Positions 17,830 to 25,464 of a stretch of 64,000 nucleotides of DNA are shown piece by piece. Numbering within the stretch: position 1 is the stretch's first letter; each line of letters begins with the position of its first letter. The stretch is from Ktedonobacter racemifer DSM 44963. Lineage in GTDB: Bacteria; Chloroflexota; Ktedonobacteria; Ktedonobacterales; Ktedonobacteraceae. Made by a program: the position numbers and the translations under genes. The DNA lies in NCBI RefSeq assembly GCF_000178855.1, contig NZ_ADVG01000004.1, positions 496,001-560,000 on the forward strand, written 5' to 3'. The notes below the pieces were generated by a model that did no database searches, was not told the origin of the DNA, and saw only the letters and a list, made by a program, of their open reading frames with translations.

Positions 17830-18390
17830 AGCGCTGGCCGCGATCAACAGAAAGACACCGCCAGGCGCTTGCGATCATGCCCTCCTCTCCGTCCTGCTGC
17901 AAACAGGGCAGCGTGTATCGGAGGTCCCGAGCCTCCGATGGCGACACGTCACGATCGAGAGGAAGACGCAGCTGGTGACACTCGAATTCGAGCAGTGTAA
18001 AGGGGGAAACAGATGTGGGACGAGCTTCCCCCCTCTGTGAGTCAATCGCTGCTCTCCTGGCTACGCCTCTTCTATGGCGTAAAGATGGGCAGGCTCAAGC
18101 CAGAGGCCCCAATCTAGGTAGCACTGGCGCGTAATCCTCGCTACTACGGGCGAGCGATGACTGCGCAAGCGATGGCCGACGTCAGCATGAAGCATTTCGA
18201 GATATCGAATATCCATCGGCTGCGCGTTGCCTTCGCGGCTGCCATGGAAGACGCTGGAGCCAAAGCCAGCGAGATCCAGGCCCGCTTGGGCCATGAATCG
18301 CTGGCGATCACGGGCCTCTACCTTGCGTCGCTCAAACGCGCCAAAAACCGGCATACAGAGGCGGTTGCGGAACTGTTTGGTATTGAGTAA
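17830..18390 (+). pseudogene. Tyrosine recombinase (phage-integrase type), decayed
   Basis: The catalytic domain is recognisable across frames: DHALLSVLLQTGQRVSEV (box I Arg region), LRWRHVTIERKTQ, then after a frameshift near 18005 QMWDELPPSVSQSLLSWLRL, then a TAG at 18115 where Trp is expected (EAPI*VALARNPRYYG), then HRLRVAFAAAMEDAGA, EIQARLGHESLAITGLY with the GH and nucleophile Tyr, and the end ELFGIE. The N-terminal arm-binding domain is absent. One frameshift plus one nonsense make it inactive. It starts right after the CRISPR-like relic. Confidence 0.75.
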
Positions 18391-18553
18391 GCACGGTTGG
18401 CAACATGTTTAACATGACGAGCCCGAGTGGGAGCGTTACGACAAGAACGCAAAGCCCGAATCCAATCTGGAGCCAGAAGAAGCCGAGCCACCAACCAATA
18501 AAGCAAAAATAAAGTGCTCGCGCAACGAAACCAGGTCCACTCTTGCCATTCAC
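18332..18553 (-). pseudogene. YccF-like membrane protein, C-terminal part
   Basis: Continues the N-terminal part at 20034-20309 across element B1. It reads VNGKSGPGFVARALYFCFIG then a second hydrophobic helix (FGLCVLVVTLPLGLVMLNM) and PTVLTQYQTV, which is the YccF/DUF307 inner-membrane domain pattern (ALYF.FIGWWLG). The last about 20 codons overlap the recombinase pseudogene on the other strand, so the true end is uncertain. Confidence 0.65.
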
Positions 18554-18676
18554 CGGACATCGCCTGCGGATGCCCCCGTTTTCAAACGCGGGGAGGAAGC
18601 AGGCGTTCCTTGTCCGAGTGGGGCAACGGAGGGGGAGCCTTTCCGGTTCGCTGCCCCGCAAAAAGAAAAGTAGACT

Positions 18677-20032
18677 ATGAAACAAACCATCATTGCCAAA
18701 CTCAAGTTGCACACCACCAGCGAGCAGCTCGCCCAGCTTCGTAACCTGCAGCTGGCCTATCGCGACGCGCTGAATTATGTCAGCCGCTACGCCTTCGAAC
18801 ATGGCAAAATGAGCAGCAAAAGGCGCTTGCAGGAGGGCACCTATCAAGAGCTTCGGGTGCTCTACGCCTTGCCGGCGCAGATGGCCTGTTCTGTCCCTCG
18901 CCAGGTAGGAGCGACCTACAAGGGCTTGTGGACCAAATACAAAAAGCATGCCGCCAGCCGCAAGGCCGGGGTGACCAAGAAACGCTACAAAGGACTCGAC
19001 CAGCCGCCCCGCTATCTCTCTCCCACCGTGACCTATCAGCAGGGCCGGGACTACGGCTTCAAAACCGAGCAGCGCGTTTCGGTCCTGACCCTCTCCGGTC
19101 GGCTGATCCTTCCCTACAGCGGCTACGAGCGCCATGTGGCCCTCATCGAGCAGGGAACCTCCATCGGTACGGCGCAGTTGTGGTATGACCAGCGGAAAAA
19201 GCGCTTCTACTTGCTGGTGGCGCTCTCCCTGGAACTGCCCGACCCCGAGCCAGGCGACCTCCCCCAAGTGGTTGGGGTGGACGTCGGACGGCGGTACCTG
19301 GCGGTGACCTCGACCACTACTGGCTCGGGTGATCCTCTCTTCTTTTTGGGCAAAGAGGCGGTTGCCCAAGCTGACCACTACACCCGCCTGAGAAAACGAC
19401 TTCAGCAGAAAGGCACTCGCGGCGCAATGCGCAAAGTGCGTGCGATTGAGCAGCGAGAGAGACGGTTGAAAGCTGAGACCAACCACTGCATTTCCAAGCG
19501 CATCATCCATAGGCACCCCGCGTCCCTCATCGGGCTGGAAGAGCTAACAGACATTCGAGAGCGCACCAAGCCAAAGAAGCACCGGCGCACAAAGCAAGGC
19601 AAAAGCAGCGAGCTGGTCTCCCCCAAGCAGCGCAGGGAAAACCGGCGGCGCTCCCAATGGTCCTTTGCCCAACTGCAGGCCATGATTGCCTACAAGGCGA
19701 TGCTCGCCGGCTCAGTGGCCATCAAAGTCGATGCCGATTACAGCAGCCAGGCTTGCCCCAGGTGCGGGCACACCGCGCGGGCCAATCGGCCAGTCAAGGG
19801 CCTCGTCTTTGTCTGTCAGAACTGCCATTACACGCTCCATGCGGATCTGGTGGGAGCGAGGAATCTGGTGCTGCGAACGCTTCTGGTTTGGCAAGACTGG
19901 GCCAGAACGGGGCTGTTGTCGGTAGCCCCTGATACGTCGGACAGCGAAGCCAAAGCGGCACGCCTCTCAAGGTATGCCGAGTTGCGGTGGAGTCCAGACG
20001 CAAGCCCCTCGCTTCAGCGATGGGGTCACTGA
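18677..20032 (+). CDS. tnpB: TnpB RNA-guided nuclease (element B1)
   Basis: 451 aa, intact. OrfB N-terminal region (IAKLKLHTTSEQLAQLR), RuvC residues in VVGVDVGRRYLAVTS, LIGLEELTDIRER and ADLVGARNL, and zinc finger CPRCGHTA / CQNC. It carries a basic insertion (KPKKHRRTKQGKSSELVSPK) missing from the A-type protein. The C-terminal 30 residues (SEAKAARLSRYAEL onward) are encoded within the predicted guide-RNA scaffold and run to the element end. There is no clear promoter box close to the start, unlike A1/A2. Confidence 0.9.
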   Translation: MKQTIIAKLKLHTTSEQLAQLRNLQLAYRDALNYVSRYAFEHGKMSSKRRLQEGTYQELRVLYALPAQMACSVPRQVGATYKGLWTKYKKHAASRKAGVTKKRYKGLDQPPRYLSPTVTYQQGRDYGFKTEQRVSVLTLSGRLILPYSGYERHVALIEQGTSIGTAQLWYDQRKKRFYLLVALSLELPDPEPGDLPQVVGVDVGRRYLAVTSTTTGSGDPLFFLGKEAVAQADHYTRLRKRLQQKGTRGAMRKVRAIEQRERRLKAETNHCISKRIIHRHPASLIGLEELTDIRERTKPKKHRRTKQGKSSELVSPKQRRENRRRSQWSFAQLQAMIAYKAMLAGSVAIKVDADYSSQACPRCGHTARANRPVKGLVFVCQNCHYTLHADLVGARNLVLRTLLVWQDWARTGLLSVAPDTSDSEAKAARLSRYAELRWSPDASPSLQRWGH

Positions 20033-20033
20033 C
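19937..20033 (+). ncRNA. Predicted omega/reRNA of element B1
   Basis: The right end contains AAGGTATGCCGAGTTGCGG, TGGAG, and the hairpin CCCCTCGCTTCAGCGATGGGG before CACTGAC. It is related to the A-type right end and identical in B2. The guide would be the flank beginning CTAGACGTTGACG. Inferred from TnpB biology. Confidence 0.45.
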
Positions 20034-20309
20034 CTAGACGTTGACGTTAGAGGCCATCACCGGCGCTGCTTGAGGCTGATAATACATTGGCGCAGGCTGC
20101 GGATAGGGAGCTTGCTGCATCATTGGCTGCTAAGGATAGGGCTGCACCTGTGGTGGTTGGGGATAGTGGAATTGCGGTTGTTGCGCCTGCTGAGGATAGG
20201 GCTGGCCAGGCAAAGGCGTCGGAGGCGCGTACTATTGAGGCTGATACGTACCTTCAGGAGGCTGTACTGGAGCAGAAGGTTGAAATGGGGGGGTTGGGGA
20301 ATCTTGCAT
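20034..20309 (-). pseudogene. YccF-like protein, Pro/Gln-rich N-terminal part with nonsense codons
   Basis: From ATG 20309 the frame reads MQDSPTPPFQPSAPVQPPEG and continues as a Pro/Gln/Tyr-rich segment (QQAQQPQFHYPQPPQVQPYP). Three TAG codons interrupt it, each where Gln fits the repeat context: after EGTYQPQ, after QVQPYP, and after ASNVNV at the IS junction. The frame continues exactly into VNGKSGPGF at 18553 once element B1 is removed. The gene was thus dead or dying independently of the IS. Confidence 0.65.
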
Positions 20310-20401
20310 AAGATTTCGGAATCCTTCCTAAATTTATCATACATTGATAAAAGTCATACAAAGATGTAGACGAGGCAGAACACGAAATTTAACAGATGCA
20401 T

Positions 20402-20436
20402 TACAAAAATAGTGCCGAGACCTTCACGATCTCGGC
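20402..20436 (-). terminator. Rho-independent terminator
   Basis: Stem GCCGAGA/TCTCGGC (20414-20436) followed on the minus strand by TATTTTTG. It ends the XRE-regulator operon. Confidence 0.7.
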
Positions 20437-20455
20437 GCTCCGTTTGGGTTCAATG

Positions 20456-20674
20456 CTAGCTAGCCGCCTGCTTTCCAGCTTTCTCCGCCTCCAGGTTCGC
20501 AAGCGTCTCACTCCATATCTTGCGTTGCTGCTGAAGGTCATATATCTCGGCTTTCAACTTCTCGATTTTGGCGAGAAGCTGCGCCTCCTTCTCTTCGCTT
20601 TCGCGAATATCATAACGAAGGATGCATATACGCGATTCACTAGGCTGATCAGGGGGAAATTGGATAGGTTTCAT
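20456..20674 (-). CDS. Small coiled-coil protein
   Basis: 72 aa, with AAGGAGG 7 bases before ATG. Residues 24-65 (ESEEKEAQLLAKIEKLKAEI and on) form a predicted coiled coil. It begins 15 bp after the end of the XRE/TPR regulator and shares its terminator, so it is probably co-transcribed. Function unknown; a partner or modulator of the regulator is possible. Confidence 0.65.
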   Translation of the reverse strand: MKPIQFPPDQPSESRICILRYDIRESEEKEAQLLAKIEKLKAEIYDLQQQRKIWSETLANLEAEKAGKQAAS

Positions 20675-20689
20675 AGGTTTGCCTCCTTG

Positions 20690-21859
20690 CTACCATGACT
20701 GAAAGAGTTCGGCGAGCACTGCGACACGCCCATCGTTGGCCCACCTTTGACTCATATCGCGGTACGTCGCCGCGATCTTTCCGAAGTACAGCTGGCTGTT
20801 GATCCGCTTGGCAAGGATCGCGCCATCCTCAACGTATTTGGTCGCCGCCTCTAGATCGCCCATCATGCTCGCAGCCTCGCCACGATAATAGAGCAGATCA
20901 ACCGCCGGTAATGGGTCGATCTGCTCCCCCATGACCTGTGTGATGTGATCTAGGCCCTCGACAGCCTGTTTAGGCTGACCAAGGTAGAGATGTGTTTGGC
21001 AGCGACCAAACACATCGAGTTCGTACTCATTTATGTGTGTGTATCCGAAGGCGGTATCAAGTATTGGCTGTGCTGGGAAGATTTCATGCGCCAAGCCAAT
21101 GGAACGTAGTGCTTCCTGGCGCTCTGAGCGCATGCCATGAACTTCTGCCAGGCCAATGTGAATCCTCGCCTGGAGAAGAGGCGAGGCCTGAGTCATAATG
21201 GGGATGGCCTGTTGATAGGTTTGGAGGGCTTTGGTGGACATCTTTCGATGGAAAAAGATGTTCGCCTGGCGCATCAACGATGCGACCATGAGGTTCGCAT
21301 CTTTCGCGCTTTGTGCATAGAGAAGTGCCTCTTGGCTAGCGATCATTGCAGCATTCTGGTCTTCCTGGTCGGTGGCAATCTCGGCCACGAGCTGGTGGAC
21401 CTGGGAAGCCAATCCGAAGGCGTGATTTTGCAGTACCGATGGCTGGAGGACCAGGGCCGTCACGTAGCTTTTGTACATGGGGAGGATCGCTGTAACATCC
21501 TCGATCTTCCCGGAAAAATAGAGATTCCACAACGATGGAACCCCAATCGCGCACTGCGCCAACGCTTCACTGCTCCGCATAAGCTCCTCGATTGCCAGAA
21601 ATGCTCCTGGAATGGCAAACAGAGCATCCCGGCGTGTCATGATCTCCTGGCCCACACCTTCGCTCTCCACCAGGTCCAGTTCCTCGGCCGAGAGCTCAAA
21701 AAGGTCTTTCATTTTTGCGATATGCACCGGGTACGGGTCAGAAATCCCGCGCTCCCAGCGACTAAAGGTAACCGGGTTGACATCTACCTGCTCTGCTGCA
21801 TATGCTTGCGACCAACCTTTATCCAAGCGCGCTCGTGTCAGCCGTCCTCGTTTTTTCAT
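20690..21859 (-). CDS. XRE-family regulator with TPR-like repeats
   Basis: 389 aa. HTH at about 5-55 (RARLDKGWSQAYAAEQVDVN, TFSRWERGISDPYP), then about 300 residues of helical repeats (ALQTYQQAIPIMTQASPLL; EALRSIGLAHEI; DLLYYRGEAASMMGDLEAAT). This is the common architecture of signal-dependent Xre/TPR regulators in Chloroflexota. The start at 21859 (MKKRGRLTR) is preferred over 21877 because GAGGGCAGG precedes it. Confidence 0.85.
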   Translation of the reverse strand: MKKRGRLTRARLDKGWSQAYAAEQVDVNPVTFSRWERGISDPYPVHIAKMKDLFELSAEELDLVESEGVGQEIMTRRDALFAIPGAFLAIEELMRSSEALAQCAIGVPSLWNLYFSGKIEDVTAILPMYKSYVTALVLQPSVLQNHAFGLASQVHQLVAEIATDQEDQNAAMIASQEALLYAQSAKDANLMVASLMRQANIFFHRKMSTKALQTYQQAIPIMTQASPLLQARIHIGLAEVHGMRSERQEALRSIGLAHEIFPAQPILDTAFGYTHINEYELDVFGRCQTHLYLGQPKQAVEGLDHITQVMGEQIDPLPAVDLLYYRGEAASMMGDLEAATKYVEDGAILAKRINSQLYFGKIAATYRDMSQRWANDGRVAVLAELFQSW

Positions 21860-22083
21860 ATGCGCCTGCCCTCGCATGAAACTATCTCGACAACGTTTCT
21901 CTAACTCATAATAACATCCGTATACGCATATGTCGAGATATATAGCACCATGATTGCAAAGATGCTAAGAAGAGTACTTCTAGATGTTAAGTAGAATACA
22001 TGCGATGATGTCACATTTTTAGCGACGAGCAGTTACACTCTAAAGAGTACCGGAGTTGAACATGTGAGGATGCACCGACACTG

Positions 22084-22470
22084 GTGTCTCCCCCCTGGTG
22101 GCTGGCCTGCCCAGGTTTCCGCCACCAGGTTCACCCTAGCAGTGAGAGGCTATATATAGACTTGACGAACCCAACGCCTCGCAAGAATCGAAAACAGGCA
22201 CAGCACAAGAAAACGCTTTTTGAGGTGATGGGCCAGCATCAGATTACGCTTGAAATGCTCAGTGAGCACTGCGATGCTCGTTGTATTTGGGCACTCCAAC
22301 AAGGCGATCCCATAGATCGCCAAGACGCCCACAGCGTGATACAGGCGCTCAATACCCTCGCGGGGACCTCACGAAGGCTGAATAGTTTTACTGTCTGTTT
22401 GTGTGCTATCGAGAGTAGCGACATGCTCACAGCCATTCGAGGGCCGCACTGCTTCAAGCATCGGTCTTAA
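22084..22470 (+). CDS. Small HTH-like protein
   Basis: Up to 128 aa; the true start may be an internal ATG near 22228 (MGQHQITLEMLSEHCDARCI). The segment LEMLSEHCDARCIWALQQGD and RQDAHSVIQALNTLAGTS resembles compact XRE-like helix-turn-helix proteins that are numerous in this group. The part before residue 30 looks non-coding. A related broken gene follows directly. Confidence 0.45.
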   Translation: MSPPWWLACPGFRHQVHPSSERLYIDLTNPTPRKNRKQAQHKKTLFEVMGQHQITLEMLSEHCDARCIWALQQGDPIDRQDAHSVIQALNTLAGTSRRLNSFTVCLCAIESSDMLTAIRGPHCFKHRS

Positions 22471-22481
22471 GCGAGGATTGT

Positions 22482-22835
22482 ATGGTGGTAGCTCATGCAT
22501 CGATGGACACTATGAATCAACACAGATCTATCCAAGCCAACCTCGAGCACTATGATGACCGTGCTGTCTTTGCGCTGGTCGCACAACACCTCTTTAATCA
22601 ACCAGAGCCACTACAGGGTTACACGGTTGATGAAATCCTCAACACGATGGCCAAGAGGCCGATGGTGGCGCAACTCGCCTTTACCTAGGCATACAGGGCG
22701 CAGCTCGGCGCCCTCAATAACTCCAATGTACTCGAAGTCCACAAAGTGCTCTTTGGTCTCACCGCCAGACGCGTCGCCATCGCAGCACTCCAAGCCTTGA
22801 ATGTTCTGGATTCGCAGTGGTGCGTGAGGTCATAA
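22482..22835 (+). pseudogene. Small hypothetical gene with nonsense codon
   Basis: Reads NQHRSIQANLEHYDDRAVFA, LVAQHLFNQPEPL, GYTVDEILNTMAKRPMVAQL up to TAG at 22686. The same frame continues convincingly (AYRAQLGALNNSNVLEVHKV, ARRVAIAALQALNVLDSQW) to TAA at 22835, giving a 117-codon gene with one premature stop. Family unknown. Confidence 0.55.
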
Positions 22836-22881
22836 GTTAGTTAATGTGTATCTGCAACTAAGCAGAGAAAGGAACCTCTTT

Positions 22882-23058
22882 ATGAAAACCTGCATTTCAT
22901 GTCGTGGGTCTGGTTCCCTTACATGTTACACCTGTCGCGGTTATGGGCAGGACAAAGTTGGGGATAAGTGCCCATCTTGTGATGGCAATGGTACTGTCGA
23001 GCGCTCGTATTGTGACGGCTCAGGCATGGTTGACGACGAAGACGAGGACGACGACTAG
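22882..23058 (+). CDS. Small DnaJ-type zinc-finger protein
   Basis: 58 aa, starting at ATG 22882 with AGAAAGGA upstream. It contains CISCRGSG, CYTCRGYG and CPSCDGNG, i.e. CxxCxGxG repeats as in the DnaJ cysteine-rich domain, and a fourth half-motif YCDGSG that has lost its first Cys. The tail is acidic (DDEDEDDD). It probably binds zinc; function unknown. It has its own terminator. Confidence 0.75.
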   Translation: MKTCISCRGSGSLTCYTCRGYGQDKVGDKCPSCDGNGTVERSYCDGSGMVDDEDEDDD

Positions 23059-23076
23059 TAGTAACGTCCATTAGCG

Positions 23077-23118
23077 AAGGGGAGAGGTGGGAGAAACGTC
23101 CCATCTCTCCCCTTTATT
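23077..23118 (+). terminator. Rho-independent terminator
   Basis: A 16-bp stem (AAGGGGAGAGGTGGGA / TCCCATCTCTCCCCTT) with a 6-base loop, followed by TATTG, 19 bp after the zinc-finger gene. Confidence 0.75.
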
Positions 23119-23160
23119 GTTGCCATGCCTCCGCATAATGTAAATAGAAGGAGGATGATG

Positions 23161-23571
23161 ATGGCAACGTGGGATGTGATCGCCGAGCGATTTTTGCATG
23201 TGACAGATAAACTTGGAAAGAAGATTGATGATGGCATTTTCGATACCGTCGTGGCGCTAAACATGTTAGGGGTTGGTACCCTTCAGTCGTGCGAAGGGCA
23301 TATAGAATGGGGCGTTCCTTATCCCTGGGTGAGTATCCAAAACGATCTGGAGCAGAAATTCCTCCTCCATCAGTACCTCGCCCGATTCTATAAAGATAGA
23401 TCTGCAGATTTTGATTGCGTCCTGATCTTCCATGGATACCGGATGCATAGCCGAGGCGCTGCTTTTTCAGATCTCTTCTCTGAAGCAGAGCGGCAACAAA
23501 AGCTTAAGGCGTATCAAGCAGAGATGAGTGATTTTACGACGTTTTTGAAAGCAATTCTTGATCGTTCGTGA
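23161..23571 (+). CDS. Conserved hypothetical protein with SCEGH motif
   Basis: 136 aa from the third of three consecutive ATGs, best spaced from GAAGGAGG. It reads IFDTVVALNMLGVGTLQSCE, then GHIEWGVPYPWVSI, with a helical C-terminus. The T-x-x-SCEGH plus PYPWV pattern recurs in small uncharacterised bacterial proteins and could form a metal or ligand site; this is inference. It ends at a strong terminator. Confidence 0.7.
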   Translation: MATWDVIAERFLHVTDKLGKKIDDGIFDTVVALNMLGVGTLQSCEGHIEWGVPYPWVSIQNDLEQKFLLHQYLARFYKDRSADFDCVLIFHGYRMHSRGAAFSDLFSEAERQQKLKAYQAEMSDFTTFLKAILDRS

Positions 23572-23620
23572 TTGTTACACAATCATATCTGTTATAATGC
23601 GAACACCAGCTGGAATGCAC

Positions 23621-23654
23621 AAAGAAGCGCCTGGAGAACTCCAGGCGCTTCTTT
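23621..23654 (+). terminator. Strong hairpin terminator
   Basis: A perfect 15-bp stem AAAGAAGCGCCTGGA / TCCAGGCGCTTCTTT with a 4-base loop. Confidence 0.7.
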
Positions 23655-23819
23655 GTATCCAAAGCTTTGCCAGTGCCACAACCAATGTGTGCGTGTTTCC
23701 CAATCCGCACACATGATCATTCATCTATATAGATGAACGGATGTCCCAAAATCAACATAGAGAGGCCGCTGCGCGTGGTGCCAATGCCCTGGTTTCGCTG
23801 CATAGTAGGTTGCTTTTTA

Positions 23820-24659
23820 TTAGGATGATGGACGATTTGATTGTTCCCATGTGCTAATAAAAGGTGAGAGTCTTTTCATCTCAGCATCAACAAAAGTAGT
23901 GTTGGAATCGTTTACTTTTTTCATCTTTTGTTTCCAATTCAATGCTGAGTTCCAGAATTCAGGAGGTGTAATAAAAGTTTCCGAGATTCCTTTCTTCCTC
24001 AGGCTTTCTGCTTGTTTTGCATAATCCGTTTCAAAACCACTAACTATTTTCAGGTAGTTCAGTGTCATGCGCGTTGCTATTTCCTGGTCAAATTCATTAT
24101 CCATATTCTGGATCTCATCTGTCCATTCCCCTAAATGCCATGGATTATGGAGCATCATTATGCCAAGCAGCAATGCGTCCGTTTTGTTTTGGAGCCTGTT
24201 ATCAATTTGTTCTGATAATTTTTTTCCCTCATCTAACTCTTTACGAACCTCAATGAACATTGTATCAAATCTTCTCTTTTGTTCTTGAAGAAGACTTTCG
24301 GACTCTTCCTTCAACCTTTGTTCTTGGTCTTTTGTGATCTGATTAATCTGTTCTTGCATATGGGCATTAACCTGTTGCTTTACTTGTTCATTGAGATCTT
24401 TCCACCAGGCAGCTACCGCGAAGGCACCCAGAAACGCCAGTACTGTAGCTGCTACACCCAGGATTGTTGCAGCTAATCCGGCGATTGACCAATCATTGAC
24501 CCCACAAATGTTTTTTGAGACAGTGGTGCAAGGGGGTAAGCTATTAACACTGTTCAGAATGCCCACGATGATTGCACCGAATACAATAACAAGCAAAATA
24601 ATCGCTGCATAGTATGCTGTAACTGCCTTTGTACCCATGTATACTACTTTTCCTTGCAT
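23820..24659 (-). CDS. Membrane-anchored coiled-coil protein
   Basis: 279 aa. Two membrane helices (about 15-38 and 58-86), then a long coiled coil (about 88-160: NEQVKQQVNAHMQEQINQIT, KEESESLLQEQKRRFDTM), then a mostly helical C-terminal part (residues 160-279) with LGIMMLHNPWHLGEWTDEIQ. GAAAGGAAGAG precedes the ATG. No enzymatic motif is visible; function unknown. Confidence 0.75.
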   Translation of the reverse strand: MQGKVVYMGTKAVTAYYAAIILLVIVFGAIIVGILNSVNSLPPCTTVSKNICGVNDWSIAGLAATILGVAATVLAFLGAFAVAAWWKDLNEQVKQQVNAHMQEQINQITKDQEQRLKEESESLLQEQKRRFDTMFIEVRKELDEGKKLSEQIDNRLQNKTDALLLGIMMLHNPWHLGEWTDEIQNMDNEFDQEIATRMTLNYLKIVSGFETDYAKQAESLRKKGISETFITPPEFWNSALNWKQKMKKVNDSNTTFVDAEMKRLSPFISTWEQSNRPSS

Positions 24660-24966
24660 TTTCTCTTCCTTTCATTCAGGCCAAATCGTGGATCTAGTCA
24701 TCTACGGTGTGTTCCAGATTGCGTGACCCGCAGTTATAGCGCCGGGTGGTCTCGCTCTGCGCATGACCCGCTTCCGTAGCCACTTTTCAATTGGCATGTG
24801 CTTGCGCACGAGCTGCTCACCGATGAAGCGCAGTTGGTAAATGACCCGAAAAGTGGGATCTGGCTCAATCTTGGTGATTCCGATTGATTGCTTGTTTGCA
24901 TCATTCGCCACCGATATAATGGAAAGCGGAGGAAGCAGGTAAATTTGGCAAAGAAAGGCATGAAGC
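24660..24966. other. Intergenic stretch with a possible gene remnant
   Basis: A minus-strand frame (24702-24920) reads GITKIEPDPTFRVIYQLRFI, GEQLVRKHMPIEKWLRKRVM, which is protein-like but has no start or ribosome site and no family I can name. Otherwise empty. Confidence 0.3.
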
Positions 24967-25446
24967 GTGTTACGTCGGTATACCAAGACAGATTATTCTG
25001 CTTGTATGAACATTCTAGAAAGCAATATTCCCCGCTATTTTCTGCCTCAAGATCGTGAAGATTTTCATCTCTTCCTTGAGTCATCATTAGGAATCTATAA
25101 CGTATTGGAAGACCATGATGGAACCATCATCGGGTGTGGAGGGATTGCTACACGTAATCAGGGTCAGGATGGCATTCTGACTTGGGGGATGATTCATGCG
25201 ATGAGACATCGGCAAGGATGGGGACGCCGTCTCACGCTGGCTCGTTTTGCTCAGCTCTGTGCTCTTTCTTCTGTGAAACGTATTACGTTACATACCAGCC
25301 AGCAAAGCGTTGGCTTTTATGAGAGGCTGGGATTTCGCACTCTTGCCTTCACTATTGATGGCTATGGTGTTGGGCTTCATCGTCATGATATGGAACTCAT
25401 CATTGATGAGCCATTTTGCCAACAGGTTTCAGCGCTGCTCGTCTGA
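24967..25446 (+). CDS. GNAT-family N-acetyltransferase
   Basis: 159 aa. The GNAT fold is recognisable: an N-terminal RRYTKTDYSACMNIL, a central strand DGTIIGCGGIATR, the acetyl-CoA loop RHRQGWGRRLTLARF (Q/RxxGxG/A), and SVGFYERLGFRTL near the C-terminus. GTG start; AGAAAGG lies about 10 bases upstream and a stop lies just before. Substrate unknown. The ISL3 transposase ends 19 bp downstream, convergent. Confidence 0.85.
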   Translation: MLRRYTKTDYSACMNILESNIPRYFLPQDREDFHLFLESSLGIYNVLEDHDGTIIGCGGIATRNQGQDGILTWGMIHAMRHRQGWGRRLTLARFAQLCALSSVKRITLHTSQQSVGFYERLGFRTLAFTIDGYGVGLHRHDMELIIDEPFCQQVSALLV

Positions 25447-25464
25447 GTCCATGTCCTTCTCACT

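Larger units (their letters stand above)
18554..20033 (+). mobile_element. IS200/605-type element B1 (TnpB only)
   Basis: A 1480-bp unit starting CGGACATCGCCTGCGG directly after TTCAC (18549-18553) and ending GGGGTCACTGAC (20033). Removing it joins the YccF-like gene in frame. Element B2 (30990-32017) has the same ends but an internal deletion. Confidence 0.85.

Noticed and set aside
18332..19516. 394-codon minus-strand frame
   Set aside because: Most of it is the antisense of the B1 tnpB gene; only the last 74 codons (YccF-like) are real.
23754..23819. Promoter or attenuator before the coiled-coil membrane protein gene
   Set aside because: The sequence lies at the 3' end of that minus-strand gene and shows no convincing promoter or stem.
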